This document shows, one piece after another, positions 31,142 through 40,062 of a stretch of DNA of 64,000 bases. Source of the DNA: Streptomyces canus (lineage in GTDB: Bacteria; Actinomycetota; Actinomycetes; Streptomycetales; Streptomycetaceae); NCBI RefSeq assembly GCF_041435015.1, contig NZ_CP107989.1:806001-870000 (forward strand). Reading direction: 5' to 3'. Each line of letters starts with the position of its first letter. The first letter of the stretch is position 1. The notes beneath the pieces were generated by a model. The model was not told the origin of the DNA. It did no database searches and saw only the letters and a program-made list of their open reading frames with translations. The position numbers and the translations under genes were made by a program.

Positions 31142-33451
31142 TTACGGCAGACCCCAGGCCGGCCCCGGCTCGCTGACGGCGACGGGCGCGATGCTCAGGT
31201 CGGGGCGGGAGCCGGTGTGGACGAGCACCTCGCGGCCGCGGGGCAGGTCGATGGCGAGGGTGCCGTCGCCGAGGTCGTGGGTGCGGGCCGGGGTGCCGTC
31301 GTCCAGCACCGCGGTGAGGTGCCCGGTGAGGCCGTGCCGCAGCTTGAGGGGTTCGCCCGCCAGGCTCTTGACCCTGATGAATCGGGTGGTCCCCGCCTTG
31401 CGGACGGCGCTGACCAGGAAGGCGCCCTCGGTGCGGAAGTTGTGCAGGGTCAGATCCGCCCAGGCGCTCGGGACGGCCGGGAAGACGCGGATCACTCCGC
31501 CCCAGCTCTGGCAGAACATGTCGTGCAGGGACTGCGAGGCGGACAGCGGGGTCTCGATGACCGGGCCGGCCTCCGTGTAGTGGGTGTTGGCCCGGCACGG
31601 GTAACGGGTGGTGGGGTCGAAGAACTTGCGCAGGTAGGTGATCGCGGTGTCGCCGTCGCCGCTCATCGCGTACATGGAGGCCGCGCCGGTGTAGCTGTAG
31701 CCGCGGTGGGCGCCGGTCAGCGCGTGCCAGTGCACCAGCGACTTGGTGATGAGGTCGCGGTTCTCGGGCTGGTCCCAGTTGACGAGGTAGAGGGGGTAGA
31801 CCATCAGCAGGTGCGAGTAGTGGCGGTGGGACTGGGCGTAGGGGGTGTCGGCACCGATCATGAAGCCGTTGGCGTCGACCGGGTACGGCGTGAGCCTGGC
31901 CAGCACCTCCTGCCAGCGCGGTGTCAACTCGTCCTCGATGCCGAGGAGTTGGGCGGAGTCGAGGAGGGTCTGGCAGCCCCAGCGGATCAGGGCCAGGTCG
32001 TAGTTGGTGTCCTGCGGCGGTACGACGGGGTATTCGGGCGAGAGGGTACTGGGCAGGTGCAGCTTGCCGTCGCTGCCCGGGGTGAGGAAGTGCAGGTAGT
32101 AGTTGATGGCCCGGCGCAGCACCGGGTAGATCGTGTCGCGCAGCAGGGACTTGTCCATGGAGTGCCGGTACGACAGCCACACGTTGTGCAGGGCCCAGGT
32201 GAGGTCGCCCGTCTCGGCGCCGGTGCCGGGCCGGCCGACGCCGCGGTTGGCGAACATGTCGGAGCTGCGGCCGATGCCGGAGCTGTCGGCGCGGTAGGCG
32301 TCCGGCACGTTGGCGATGAGCTGTTCCTGGTTCTGGCGCAGCGTGGTGGCGAGGGAGTCGAGCTCCGGGTGGTTGAAGCCGTGGATGAGCCAGTACTCCA
32401 GTTGGACGTTGAGGTTCCACCAGACCGCGGGCCAGGGCGTGGGCTCCAGCCAGGGTCCCGAGGTGGCCATGACGGGGCCGCCGGCGCGGCTCGCGGAGGC
32501 GACCTTGTAGAGCTGGATCCAGTGGAAGCTCTGGAGCCGCTGGTCGGGAAACGAGACGAAGCTCTTGCGGTAGAACGCGTGCCACCAGTCGGTGTGGCGG
32601 CTCCTGAGCGTGCTGTACGACTTCGCGCGGCGCAGGTTGCGCAGCGAGTCGGCTTCCGCGGCGGTGCCGGAGGGGTGGCTGTGGCCGACGCTGAGAAGCA
32701 GGTCGTCGCCGGTGCGGCGGTGGGCCGTGGCGGTCTGGCCGCCGCCGGTGAGGGGCTGGAGGACCTGTTCGGTGCCGTCGGAGGTCGTGCGGGTGGTCCA
32801 GGCCGGGTTGGCGGTGTATCCGGTGGGCGGGGCCTCGCTGATCTTGCGGGGGCTGATGGCCTCCTCGGGATGGAAGGTCCAGATGGCCCGTTCACCGCCG
32901 GTGGCCTTGACCCGGACGGCAAGGACCTCGTCGTGGATGAGGGCGGCGAGGGTGAGGGTGCCTGCCGTGGTGGTGACCGTGCCGGTGAGCTCGGCGTTCC
33001 ACAGGCTCAGCCGCCAGTCGACGGCGGTGATGGTGCCGGCCGGTTCGAGGGTGAGGTGGCCTACCGGGAGACGGCAGGTTCCCCACCCGCTGCCGAACTC
33101 GGGGCGGTGGTCCTGGACCCGGCCGTGCTGGACGGTGAAACGGATCTGGTTGGCGCCGGGCTCCTGATAGATCATGCTGCCGAGTTGGCCGTCGCCGAGG
33201 AAGGGACCCTCGTACCAGAGGGTGGGGAGCCTGGTCCACCGCAGGTCCTGGTCGTGCAGGAATCGGGCCCACGCGCCGTCGGTGGTCATGGCGTCCCGGA
33301 GTTTCCAGGGGCGTCCGACGGCACCGGGCGAAGCCATGGGTTCTTCGGCGTGGGCCGTACCGGGTAACGCGGCCGCCGCGGCTCCGCCCAGCGCGGTGCC
33401 GAGTACGGCTCTGCGGGCCGGCTGCGAGTGTCTCTCCGGCTGTGAGGTCAT
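31142..33451 (-). CDS. GH95-like alpha-L-fucosidase/alpha-L-galactosidase
   Basis: A 769-residue exported protein with a leader containing ARRAVLGTAL (Tat or Sec). It shows the GH95-type pattern: a beta-sandwich start with GPFLGDGQLGSMIY, an alpha/alpha barrel with WNLNVQLEYWLIHGFN, STLSPEYP, where the Glu corresponds to the general acid motif of GH95, HRHYSHLLMVYPLY, and a C-terminal LPSAW-like FPAVPSAW. The family match is weaker than for the other hydrolases and DUF-type relatives of GH95 are possible. Start ATG 33451 follows AGAGGA. It is the first gene of a unit with GH97 and has a strong palindrome just upstream (33472-33504). Confidence 0.75.
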   Translation of the reverse strand: MTSQPERHSQPARRAVLGTALGGAAAAALPGTAHAEEPMASPGAVGRPWKLRDAMTTDGAWARFLHDQDLRWTRLPTLWYEGPFLGDGQLGSMIYQEPGANQIRFTVQHGRVQDHRPEFGSGWGTCRLPVGHLTLEPAGTITAVDWRLSLWNAELTGTVTTTAGTLTLAALIHDEVLAVRVKATGGERAIWTFHPEEAISPRKISEAPPTGYTANPAWTTRTTSDGTEQVLQPLTGGGQTATAHRRTGDDLLLSVGHSHPSGTAAEADSLRNLRRAKSYSTLRSRHTDWWHAFYRKSFVSFPDQRLQSFHWIQLYKVASASRAGGPVMATSGPWLEPTPWPAVWWNLNVQLEYWLIHGFNHPELDSLATTLRQNQEQLIANVPDAYRADSSGIGRSSDMFANRGVGRPGTGAETGDLTWALHNVWLSYRHSMDKSLLRDTIYPVLRRAINYYLHFLTPGSDGKLHLPSTLSPEYPVVPPQDTNYDLALIRWGCQTLLDSAQLLGIEDELTPRWQEVLARLTPYPVDANGFMIGADTPYAQSHRHYSHLLMVYPLYLVNWDQPENRDLITKSLVHWHALTGAHRGYSYTGAASMYAMSGDGDTAITYLRKFFDPTTRYPCRANTHYTEAGPVIETPLSASQSLHDMFCQSWGGVIRVFPAVPSAWADLTLHNFRTEGAFLVSAVRKAGTTRFIRVKSLAGEPLKLRHGLTGHLTAVLDDGTPARTHDLGDGTLAIDLPRGREVLVHTGSRPDLSIAPVAVSEPGPAWGLP

Positions 33452-33471
33452 CGTCGTCCTCTCTACCTGAC

Positions 33472-33504
33472 GGTTCCCCGATACATCGGGTGTATCGGGG
33501 AACC
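33472..33504. promoter_or_regulatory. Perfect 14-bp inverted repeat between GH95 and the flavoprotein gene
   Basis: GGTTCCCCGATACA (33472-33485) and its exact complement TGTATCGGGGAACC (33491-33504) flank TCGGG, so the centre reads ATACATCGGGTGTAT. It lies 21 bases upstream of the GH95 start codon. Length and symmetry fit a dimeric repressor such as the GntR protein encoded at 35017-35739. The rest of the 33452-33790 gap holds the divergent promoters and no gene. Confidence 0.75.
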
Positions 33505-33623
33505 TAAGAGGCTCTCGTGTACCTGTCAATGACTTCAGCACCATGCGAACCGCGTGACAGTGCAGCAATTCATGGGCTCTCCTAGCCGAAGACCCCATGC
33601 CAGCTGGCCTAGGCCAGCCCTTT

Positions 33624-33641
33624 GACCCATCCGATGTATCC
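33624..33641. promoter_or_regulatory. GACCCATCCGATGTATCC operator-like site
   Basis: This 18-mer matches 15 of 18 positions with GATCCATCCCATGTATTG at 10646-10663 and shares the ATGTATC half with the palindrome at 33472-33504. It lies in the same divergent intergenic region, about 150 bases before the flavoprotein start. Confidence 0.5.
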
Positions 33642-33790
33642 GCGGTCGAAGAGTGCAGGGTCGGTGGTGTGGCCAAGGCTCAGCCCGGACTGGACCGCGT
33701 CAACAGCACGGCCTGAAGGGGACGTTGACACCCAACAGGTTCGGCGTCACGGTGAGGGTTCCCTGCGCAACGGGCCCCGGAGGTCTTGTC

Positions 33791-34978
33791 TTGGCTGATC
33801 CATCCGCACGGAACTCGGACGCCGAACTCGTCGAACGTGTACGGAAACTTCAGCCCCTCATCCGCTCACACGCCCTGCGCACCGAACAGGCACGCCGGGT
33901 GACCGGCGAGGTCGTCACGGCTCTCACCGATGCCGGAGTGCTCCGCATGAACGTGCCCCGCCGGTACGGCGGTTACCAGACCTCGGTGCGGACGCAGGTC
34001 GACGTACTGAGCGAGGTCTCCGCCGCGTGCGGGTCGAGCGGATTCATGGCGCTGATCCAGGCCGGGTGCGCGTTCATCGCGGCACTCTTCCCTGACGAGG
34101 CGCAGGACGAGATCTTCACCGGCCCCGACGTACGGGTCAGTGGCACCCTCATACCGAAGGCGAAGGCCCGTCCGGTGGACGGCGGTTACGTGGTCGAGGG
34201 AACCTCTCCGTTCGCCACCGGCTGCCAGGACTCCGACTGGCACCTGCTGACCACCGTGGCGGACTCCGGGGGCGTCCGCCCACCGGATCTGCTGTGGACG
34301 GCCATTCCCATGACCGACCTGGACGTGCTCGACGACTGGCACGTCTCCGGTCTGGCCGGGAGCGGCAGCAACAGTGTCGTCGCCCATGACGTCCATGTGC
34401 CGGCCCACCGTGTCCTGCCACTGGGGCCGTTGCTGGGCGGGTCCCACCCCTCGCGGCGCAACAGCGAAGATCCCTTCTACGGCATGCCCGTCCTCCTGCT
34501 GTTCTGTGCCTGGACAGCGGCCGGCGCCCTCGGCCCGGCCCGGGCGGCACTGGCGGAGTTCGGCGAGCGCATCCATCAACGGGGCATCACCTACACGATC
34601 TACGAGCAGCAGCACACCGCCCCGGTGACGCATCTGCAGTTCGCCGAGGCCGCGATGAAGATCTCCTGTGCCGAACTGCTCACCGCCGACTTCGTCTCAC
34701 TGATCGACGCCCGGGTCGCGGACGGCAATCGGTACACGCCGGAGGAACGGGCTCGGATCCGGGCCCAGGCCGGCTATGTGGCGCGGCTGTGCAAGGAGGC
34801 CGTGGACCTGATCGGTTCCGCATCCGGCGCGTCGTCGCTGCGTCTGGAGGTGCCGGTCCAGCGTGCCGTGCGGGATCTCAACGCGCTGAGTCTGCACTCC
34901 TTCGTCAACCCCGCCGCCAATCTGGAGCTGTACGGGAGGGTGTTGTCAGGGTTGGACGCCGGTACGCCGTTCCTCTGA
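33791..34978 (+). CDS. Acyl-CoA dehydrogenase-fold flavoprotein (group D monooxygenase-like)
   Basis: A 395-residue flavoprotein. It has the N-terminal helical domain (DAGVLRMNVPRRYGGYQTSV), the middle beta domain (VSGTLIPKAKARPVDGGYVVEGTSPFATG) and the C-terminal bundle with WHVSGLAGSGSNSVVAHDV, features shared with HsaA/indole-acetate monooxygenases more than with true acyl-CoA dehydrogenases, whose catalytic Glu is not evident. The substrate is unknown. TTG 33791 is chosen because GGAGG lies seven bases before it; the frame is open from 33653. Its gene is divergent from GH95 and shares the operator region, hinting at a role in the same pathway, but that is inference. Confidence 0.85.
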   Translation: MADPSARNSDAELVERVRKLQPLIRSHALRTEQARRVTGEVVTALTDAGVLRMNVPRRYGGYQTSVRTQVDVLSEVSAACGSSGFMALIQAGCAFIAALFPDEAQDEIFTGPDVRVSGTLIPKAKARPVDGGYVVEGTSPFATGCQDSDWHLLTTVADSGGVRPPDLLWTAIPMTDLDVLDDWHVSGLAGSGSNSVVAHDVHVPAHRVLPLGPLLGGSHPSRRNSEDPFYGMPVLLLFCAWTAAGALGPARAALAEFGERIHQRGITYTIYEQQHTAPVTHLQFAEAAMKISCAELLTADFVSLIDARVADGNRYTPEERARIRAQAGYVARLCKEAVDLIGSASGASSLRLEVPVQRAVRDLNALSLHSFVNPAANLELYGRVLSGLDAGTPFL

Positions 34979-35016
34979 TGACTTCGCGAAGCGGTGTGGC
35001 CTTCCTCGTCCGCTGG

Positions 35017-35739
35017 TCAGTTGCCCGCTGTCGTTCCGAAGGGGAGGGCTTCGCCTGAGCGCAGGTGCTCCCTCAGCCACTGTTCGGTGTTGCTCACGTG
35101 CAGCAGGGCGGCGGCCTGGCTGAGGGCGGAGTCACGCGCGGACAGGGCGTTGTAGATCGCCTCGTGCTCGGCGAGTGTGCGGCCCGCGGCCTTGTCGTCG
35201 ACCAGACCGCGCCAGATACGGGCGCGCAGGGTGCGTCCGGAGATCCCTTCCAGGAGGGTGAGAAGGGTCTCGTTGCCCGTGGCCGAGACGACGGCGCGGT
35301 GGAAGGCGGCGTCGTGGGCGTTGAGCTGTGCGACGTCGTCGCGGGCATCCCGCATGGCGTCCAAGTGCCGCTTCACCTCGGCCAGTTGGGCGTCGGAGAT
35401 CCGGGTGGCGGCCAGGGCCGTGGCCATCGGTTCCAGGAGTCGCCGTACCTCCATGAGGTCCTGCAGCGCGACCGAGTCGCCCTGCAGCAGTTCCACGGCG
35501 CCGCCGAGCCCCTCCAGGAGCAGGCTCGGCTGCAGGCTGGTCACATAGGTGCCGTCGCCCCGCCGGACCTCCAGAACCCGGGCGACGGCCAGCGCCTTGA
35601 CCGCTTCGCGGGCGAGGTTGCGGGACAGCCCCAGTTGCGCGGCCAGGTCCGGCTCCGGTGGGAGCTTCGAGCCCGGAGGCAGGGCACCCGTCCGGATCAG
35701 CTCACGGATGTCCTCAATGGCCTTGTCCGTCAAAGACAC
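35017..35739 (-). CDS. FCD-type GntR transcriptional regulator
   Basis: A 240-residue regulator. The N-terminal winged helix has DIRELIRTGALPPGSKLPPE and SRNLAREAVKALAVARVLEVRRGDGTYV (about 10-66), and the FCD ligand domain (about 85-215) has DLMEVRRLLEPMA and the histidine-rich DAAFHRAVV that binds a metal-coordinated sugar acid in the family. Start GTG 35739 follows GGAGGG. It is the only sugar-acid-type regulator next to the fuconate dehydratase and ABC genes, so control by L-fuconate or a related acid is plausible. It is on the same strand as those genes and lies after an aldo/keto reductase remnant. Confidence 0.93.
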   Translation of the reverse strand: MSLTDKAIEDIRELIRTGALPPGSKLPPEPDLAAQLGLSRNLAREAVKALAVARVLEVRRGDGTYVTSLQPSLLLEGLGGAVELLQGDSVALQDLMEVRRLLEPMATALAATRISDAQLAEVKRHLDAMRDARDDVAQLNAHDAAFHRAVVSATGNETLLTLLEGISGRTLRARIWRGLVDDKAAGRTLAEHEAIYNALSARDSALSQAAALLHVSNTEQWLREHLRSGEALPFGTTAGN

Positions 35740-36008
35740 GACTCATCCCTCCACCCACCATGCTTCACGGGCACGTCCGGCCTGGTCAGTCCCCGAGTGC
35801 GGAGATCACCCCGGAGACCGACGGGGATGTGTTGATCATGGAGTTGCACGTTCCGTCCGACCTGTCCGGGAGTCCGCATGCCTAGGGCGACGTTGATGAT
35901 ACGGGGATCCATGGGCGGGACGCCGATCGCGTCGGCGGACAGGGTCGTGCCGTGCGCCGCGCGGACGTGGGCGTCGACATTCCGACGGCGGAGGCACAGC
36001 GGCCCACG
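35730..36008 (-). pseudogene. Aldo/keto reductase C-terminal remnant (L-fucose dehydrogenase-like)
   Basis: Between the fuconate dehydratase stop and the GntR gene the minus strand encodes an uninterrupted tail: VRAAHGTTLSADAIG, then INVALGMRTPGQVGRNVQLH, IPVGLRGDLRTRGL and RPDVPV, ending at TGA 35730. These blocks are the last helix, the GMRTxxQVxRN cofactor loop and the C-terminus of aldo/keto reductases of the L-fucose/threo-aldose dehydrogenase group. The N-terminal three quarters, including the catalytic Tyr, are missing and no start codon is usable. Position in a fuconate operon fits a former fucose dehydrogenase. Confidence 0.75.
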
Positions 36009-37334
36009 TCAGACACGGGCGGACCAGACAGGGCCGTCCGGGTACGTGTACTCCTTCAGGGACTCCGGGTGCATCTGCGCGCTGAGGCCGGGCCGGGTCG
36101 GCGCGAGGTAGTGGCCGTCGGCGATGCGCACCGGGTCGACGAAGTGCTCGTGCAGGTGGTCGACGTACTCGATGACGCGGTCCTCGGTGGTGCCGGAGAC
36201 GGCGACGTAGTCGAACATCGACAGGTGCTGGACCATCTCGCACAGGCCCACGCCACCCGCGTGCGGGCAGACCGGCACACCGAACTTCGCGGCGAGCAGC
36301 AGGATCGCGATGTTCTCGTTGACGCCGCCGACCCGGGCGGAGTCGATCTGGACGATGTCGACCGCGCCGGCCTGGAGGAGCTGCTTGAAGACGACCCGGT
36401 TGGCGATGTGCTCGCCGGTGGCGACCTTGATGGGGCTGACGGCCCTGCGGACGGCGGCGTGGCCGAGGATGTCGTCGGGGGAGGTGGGTTCCTCGATCCA
36501 GTACGGGTCGTAGGGGGCCAGGGAGCGCATCCAGTCGATGGCGGGCTGGACGTCCCATCTCTGGTTGGCGTCCACGGCGATGCGGATGTCCGGGCCGACC
36601 GTCTCGCGGGCGGTGCGCATGCGCCGTACGTCGTCCTCCAGGGACGCACCCACCTTCAGCTTGATCTGGGTGAATCCGTCGGCGACGGCCTCGCGGGCCA
36701 GGCGGGCCAGCTTCTCGTCGGAATAGCCGAGCCAGCCGGGGGTGGTGGTGTAGGCGGGATAGCCCTGGTCGAGGAGGTGACCGATGCGCTGCTCGCGGCC
36801 CGGTTCGGCGCGGCGCAGGATCTCCAGGGCCTCCTCGGTGGTGAGGGCGTCGCTGAGCCAGCGGAAGTCGACCTGTGCGACCAGTTCCTCCGGAGGCATC
36901 TCTGCGAGGAAGCGCCAGACGGGCTTGCCCGCGCGCTTGGCGGCCAGGTCCCAGGCGGCGTTCACGACCGCACCGGTCGCCATGTGGATGGCGCCCTTCT
37001 CCGGGCCCAGCCAGCGCAGTTGGGGGTCGTGGACCAGAGAGCGGGAGAATGCTCCCAGATCGCCGCAGACCTCTTCGACGGACAGACCGACCACGTGCGG
37101 GGCCAGGGTCGCGATGGCGGCGGCCTGGACGTCGTTGCCGCGGCCGGTGGTGAAGGCCAGGGCGTGGCCCTCCAGTTCGTCGCCGGCGTCGGTGCGCAGC
37201 ACGACGTAGGCGGCCGAGTAGTCGGGTTCGGGGTTCATCGCGTCCGACCCGTCCAGGTGCTCGGACGTCGGGAAACGCACGTCGAGGACGTCCAGGGCGA
37301 TGATGCGGGCGGACGCGGACGCGGGTGAGGACAT
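36009..37334 (-). CDS. L-fuconate dehydratase (enolase superfamily)
   Basis: A 441-residue cytoplasmic enzyme that dehydrates L-fuconate to 2-keto-3-deoxy-L-fuconate. It aligns along its whole length with the characterised Xanthomonas FucD and human ENOSF1: [26 protein letters not shown]-like [13 protein letters not shown], catalytic K225 and K227 in IKLKVG, metal ligands D255, E281 and E308, and H358 in PHAGGVG. All active residues sit at a constant offset of seven from the FucD numbering as I recall it. Start ATG 37334 has AGGAG eight bases upstream. It follows the importer permease by 90 bases, so uptake and catabolism are linked. Confidence 0.96.
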   Translation of the reverse strand: MSSPASASARIIALDVLDVRFPTSEHLDGSDAMNPEPDYSAAYVVLRTDAGDELEGHALAFTTGRGNDVQAAAIATLAPHVVGLSVEEVCGDLGAFSRSLVHDPQLRWLGPEKGAIHMATGAVVNAAWDLAAKRAGKPVWRFLAEMPPEELVAQVDFRWLSDALTTEEALEILRRAEPGREQRIGHLLDQGYPAYTTTPGWLGYSDEKLARLAREAVADGFTQIKLKVGASLEDDVRRMRTARETVGPDIRIAVDANQRWDVQPAIDWMRSLAPYDPYWIEEPTSPDDILGHAAVRRAVSPIKVATGEHIANRVVFKQLLQAGAVDIVQIDSARVGGVNENIAILLLAAKFGVPVCPHAGGVGLCEMVQHLSMFDYVAVSGTTEDRVIEYVDHLHEHFVDPVRIADGHYLAPTRPGLSAQMHPESLKEYTYPDGPVWSARV

Positions 37335-37424
37335 GGCGTCAACTCCTGTGGAGCAGGCGGGACACACGGACCCACTGGGACGGAAGGGTGAGGGGTGGCA
37401 GGCCGGCGGCGACGGCCGCGCCGG

Positions 37425-38462
37425 TCACTCCTGGACCTTGCCGCCCGTGATGCGGGAGATGGCGAGGGCGACCAGGATGATCAGGCCGTTGAGGGCGCCG
37501 ATCCACTGCGCGGGTACACCGCCCAGGGTGAGCACGTTCTGGATCATGAAGAGGAGCAGGATGCCGCAGAACGCTCCGAACATGGTGCCCTTGCCGCCGT
37601 TGAGGCTGATCCCGCCGATGACGGCGGCGGCGAAGACGGTGAAGATGTAGCCGTTGCCCTGGGCCGAGGCGACCGAGGCCAGCCGTCCGGAGAGCAGCAG
37701 TCCGGCGAGCGCGGCGAGCACGCTGCCGGTGACGATGACGATCCACAGCACCCGGTCGGTACGGATGCCGGCCGCCTTCGCGGCGTCGACGTTGCCTCCG
37801 ATGGCGTACAGGGAGCGGCCGAAGCTGGTCCAGCCGAGCACCACAATGGCCACGGCGAACAGCACCAGGCAGATCCAGATGGACGCCGGCATCCCGAACC
37901 ATTCGGCGGTGCCCAGATACAGCATCGACTCCGGCAGCTGGAAGAACGTCTGCCCGCCCGAGATGCCGGTGAGGACGCCGCGCAGCACGATCAGCATGCC
38001 GAGGGTGACGATGAAGCCGTTGAGGCCGAAGCGGATGATCAGCAGGGCGTTGATCACGCCGACGAGCGCGCCGACGGCGAGCGTGACCGGGATCGACCAG
38101 GCACCGGGCAGCAGTCCGAGACCGTGTCCCGCACCCGTCGGGACCACCAGCCAGGCCGCCACTCCGGGTGCGAGGCCCATCGTGGACTCGAGGGACAGGT
38201 CCATCTTCTTGACGATGAGGATCATCGCCTGGGCCAGCACCAGCAGGGCCATCTCGGACATGGTCTGCAGGACGTTGATGAGGTTGTCGGTCTGGAGGAA
38301 GACCGGGTTGACGATCTGGCCGACGATCGCGATGCCCACGATGGCGGGGACGAGCGCGAGATCGCGCAGGCGCGCCAGGGGTATCCGGCCGCCGAGCAGC
38401 CTGGTCCGCTGCGCCTCCGTTTCCGTGGGGGCGGCGGTGTCCGCGAGGACGGTTTCAGGCAT
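37425..38462 (-). CDS. Sugar ABC transporter permease (RbsC type)
   Basis: A 345-residue membrane protein with eight to ten hydrophobic segments, for example ALVPAIVGIAIVGQIV, ALLVLAQAMILIV and IWICLVLFAVAIVVLGW. The family loop GRSLYAIGGNVDAAKAAGI, which contacts the ATPase, is present. It forms the channel of a type-II sugar importer. Its ATG overlaps the stop of the ATPase gene by eight bases (ATGCCTGA), indicating translational coupling. Only one permease gene is present, as expected for a homodimeric channel. Substrate is probably L-fucose or a related sugar, inferred from the flanking fuconate dehydratase. Confidence 0.94.
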   Translation of the reverse strand: MPETVLADTAAPTETEAQRTRLLGGRIPLARLRDLALVPAIVGIAIVGQIVNPVFLQTDNLINVLQTMSEMALLVLAQAMILIVKKMDLSLESTMGLAPGVAAWLVVPTGAGHGLGLLPGAWSIPVTLAVGALVGVINALLIIRFGLNGFIVTLGMLIVLRGVLTGISGGQTFFQLPESMLYLGTAEWFGMPASIWICLVLFAVAIVVLGWTSFGRSLYAIGGNVDAAKAAGIRTDRVLWIVIVTGSVLAALAGLLLSGRLASVASAQGNGYIFTVFAAAVIGGISLNGGKGTMFGAFCGILLLFMIQNVLTLGGVPAQWIGALNGLIILVALAISRITGGKVQE

Positions 38463-40017
38463 TGAGGTCCACTCCTTCCATCGCGGCCACGAGGTCGTGG
38501 TCGTGCCAGCCGCGGGTGATCTCCGAGGTCACCCGGCCCTGGAACATCACCAGGACCCGGTCGCACATGCGCAGGTCGTCCAGTTCGTCGGACGCGATGA
38601 GCACCCCGGTGCCGGTCCGGGCGGTCTCCTCCACCTTGCCGAGGAGGAACTCCTTGGAGCGCACGTCCACGCCCGCGGTCGGGCTGATCAGCACCAGCAG
38701 ACGTGGGTCGTTCGCCAGAGCGCGGGCCATGACGACCTTCTGCTGATTGCCTCCGGACAGGGCGGAGACGGGCAGATCGGGACCGGGCGTCTTGATCGCC
38801 AGGTACTCGATCATGCCCTCGGCGAGGCGGTCCCGGCGGCCGCGGCTGAGGAATCCGTTCCTACCGAGGCGCTTCGGTATGGACAGTGTGGCGTTGTCCG
38901 CGATGGACAAGTCGGGCACGAAGCCCTGGTGATGCCGGTCCTGCGGGACGAACCCGGCACCGGCGGCCAGCGCCGCGGGCACGCTGCCCGGCCGGGGCCG
39001 CCGCCCGGCGATCTCCACCTCGCCCGCAGTTGCCGCCCGCAGCCCTACGACGGTCTCGGCCACCTCGGTGCGCCCGCTGCCGGCGGCGCCCGCCAGGCCT
39101 ACGATCTCGCCGGCACCCACCTGGAGGCTCACGTCGGCGTACGTGTCGCCCCGCAGCGCACGGACGCTCAGTGCGGCCGTGGTGCCAGGGGTGAGGGTGC
39201 TCGCCCGTTCCCCTTGCCGGTCGGCGGCCGCCTCACCGGTCATCGCGGCGACCAGCTCGGTGCGTGGGAGTTCTGCCACCGGCGCCGTGACGATGTGCCG
39301 GGCGTCGCGGAAGACCGTCACCATGTCGCAGATCTCGTAGACCTCCTGGAGATGGTGGCTGATGAACAGGAACGTCACGCCCTGCCGTTGCAGGTCGCGG
39401 ATGCGCTCGAAGAGCCGGTTGATCGCCGCCCCGTCGAGCTGGGCGGTCGGCTCGTCGAGGATGATGAACCGCGCCCCGAAGGACAGCGCCCGGGCAATCT
39501 CGACGAACTGCCGCTGTTCGACGCTCAGTTCGCCCGCGAGGGTCTGCGGGTCGACGTCCACCGACCAGGTCGCCAGCAGCTCCCGGGCGCGGCGACGGGT
39601 GGCCCGCCAGCTGATGAGCCGGCTGGGCCCGTGGTCGTGCCGGTGCAGGAAGAGGTTCTCGGCGACGGTCAGCGTGGGGATGATCGTCGACTTCTGGTAG
39701 ACGCAGGCCACGCGCCGGCGCCAGGCGTCACGGTTGCTGAGCCGGGGGGCCGGCTCGCCGCCGAAGGTGACCGTTCCCTCGTCGGGGGCCTGGAGGCCGG
39801 TGAGGACCGATACCAGGGTCGACTTGCCGGCTCCGTTGCGGCCGACGAGCGCGTGGGTCTCCCCTGGCCTGATGGTGATCCGGGCGCCGTTCAGGGCCAC
39901 CGTCGGACCGAATCGTTTGACTATGCCCGTCGCCTCGACGACGGGCGGCCCCGTCGGGACCTGTCCGTGGCACGCCGGGTCGGGCGCGGGAGTGACCGCT
40001 CGCTGCCCGTCGCTCAT
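38455..40017 (-). CDS. Sugar ABC transporter ATP-binding protein, two fused domains (RbsA type)
   Basis: A 520-residue tandem ATPase. Domain 1 has Walker A GRNGAGKST at 59-67, signature LSVEQRQFVEIA and Walker B FIILDEPTAQLD. Domain 2 has a degenerate Walker A (GAAGSGRTE), signature LSGGNQQKVVMARAL and VLISPTAGVDVRSK in place of LDEPT, so its site is probably non-hydrolytic, as in many members of this group. It energises the permease encoded next to it. Start ATG 40017 follows AAGGCGG at some distance. The gene lies 45 bases after the binding protein. Confidence 0.94.
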   Translation of the reverse strand: MSDGQRAVTPAPDPACHGQVPTGPPVVEATGIVKRFGPTVALNGARITIRPGETHALVGRNGAGKSTLVSVLTGLQAPDEGTVTFGGEPAPRLSNRDAWRRRVACVYQKSTIIPTLTVAENLFLHRHDHGPSRLISWRATRRRARELLATWSVDVDPQTLAGELSVEQRQFVEIARALSFGARFIILDEPTAQLDGAAINRLFERIRDLQRQGVTFLFISHHLQEVYEICDMVTVFRDARHIVTAPVAELPRTELVAAMTGEAAADRQGERASTLTPGTTAALSVRALRGDTYADVSLQVGAGEIVGLAGAAGSGRTEVAETVVGLRAATAGEVEIAGRRPRPGSVPAALAAGAGFVPQDRHHQGFVPDLSIADNATLSIPKRLGRNGFLSRGRRDRLAEGMIEYLAIKTPGPDLPVSALSGGNQQKVVMARALANDPRLLVLISPTAGVDVRSKEFLLGKVEETARTGTGVLIASDELDDLRMCDRVLVMFQGRVTSEITRGWHDHDLVAAMEGVDLNA

Positions 40018-40062
40018 CTCAACCGCCTTGTTCTCGTGAGCCGTTGCACGCAGGAGGAGCGA

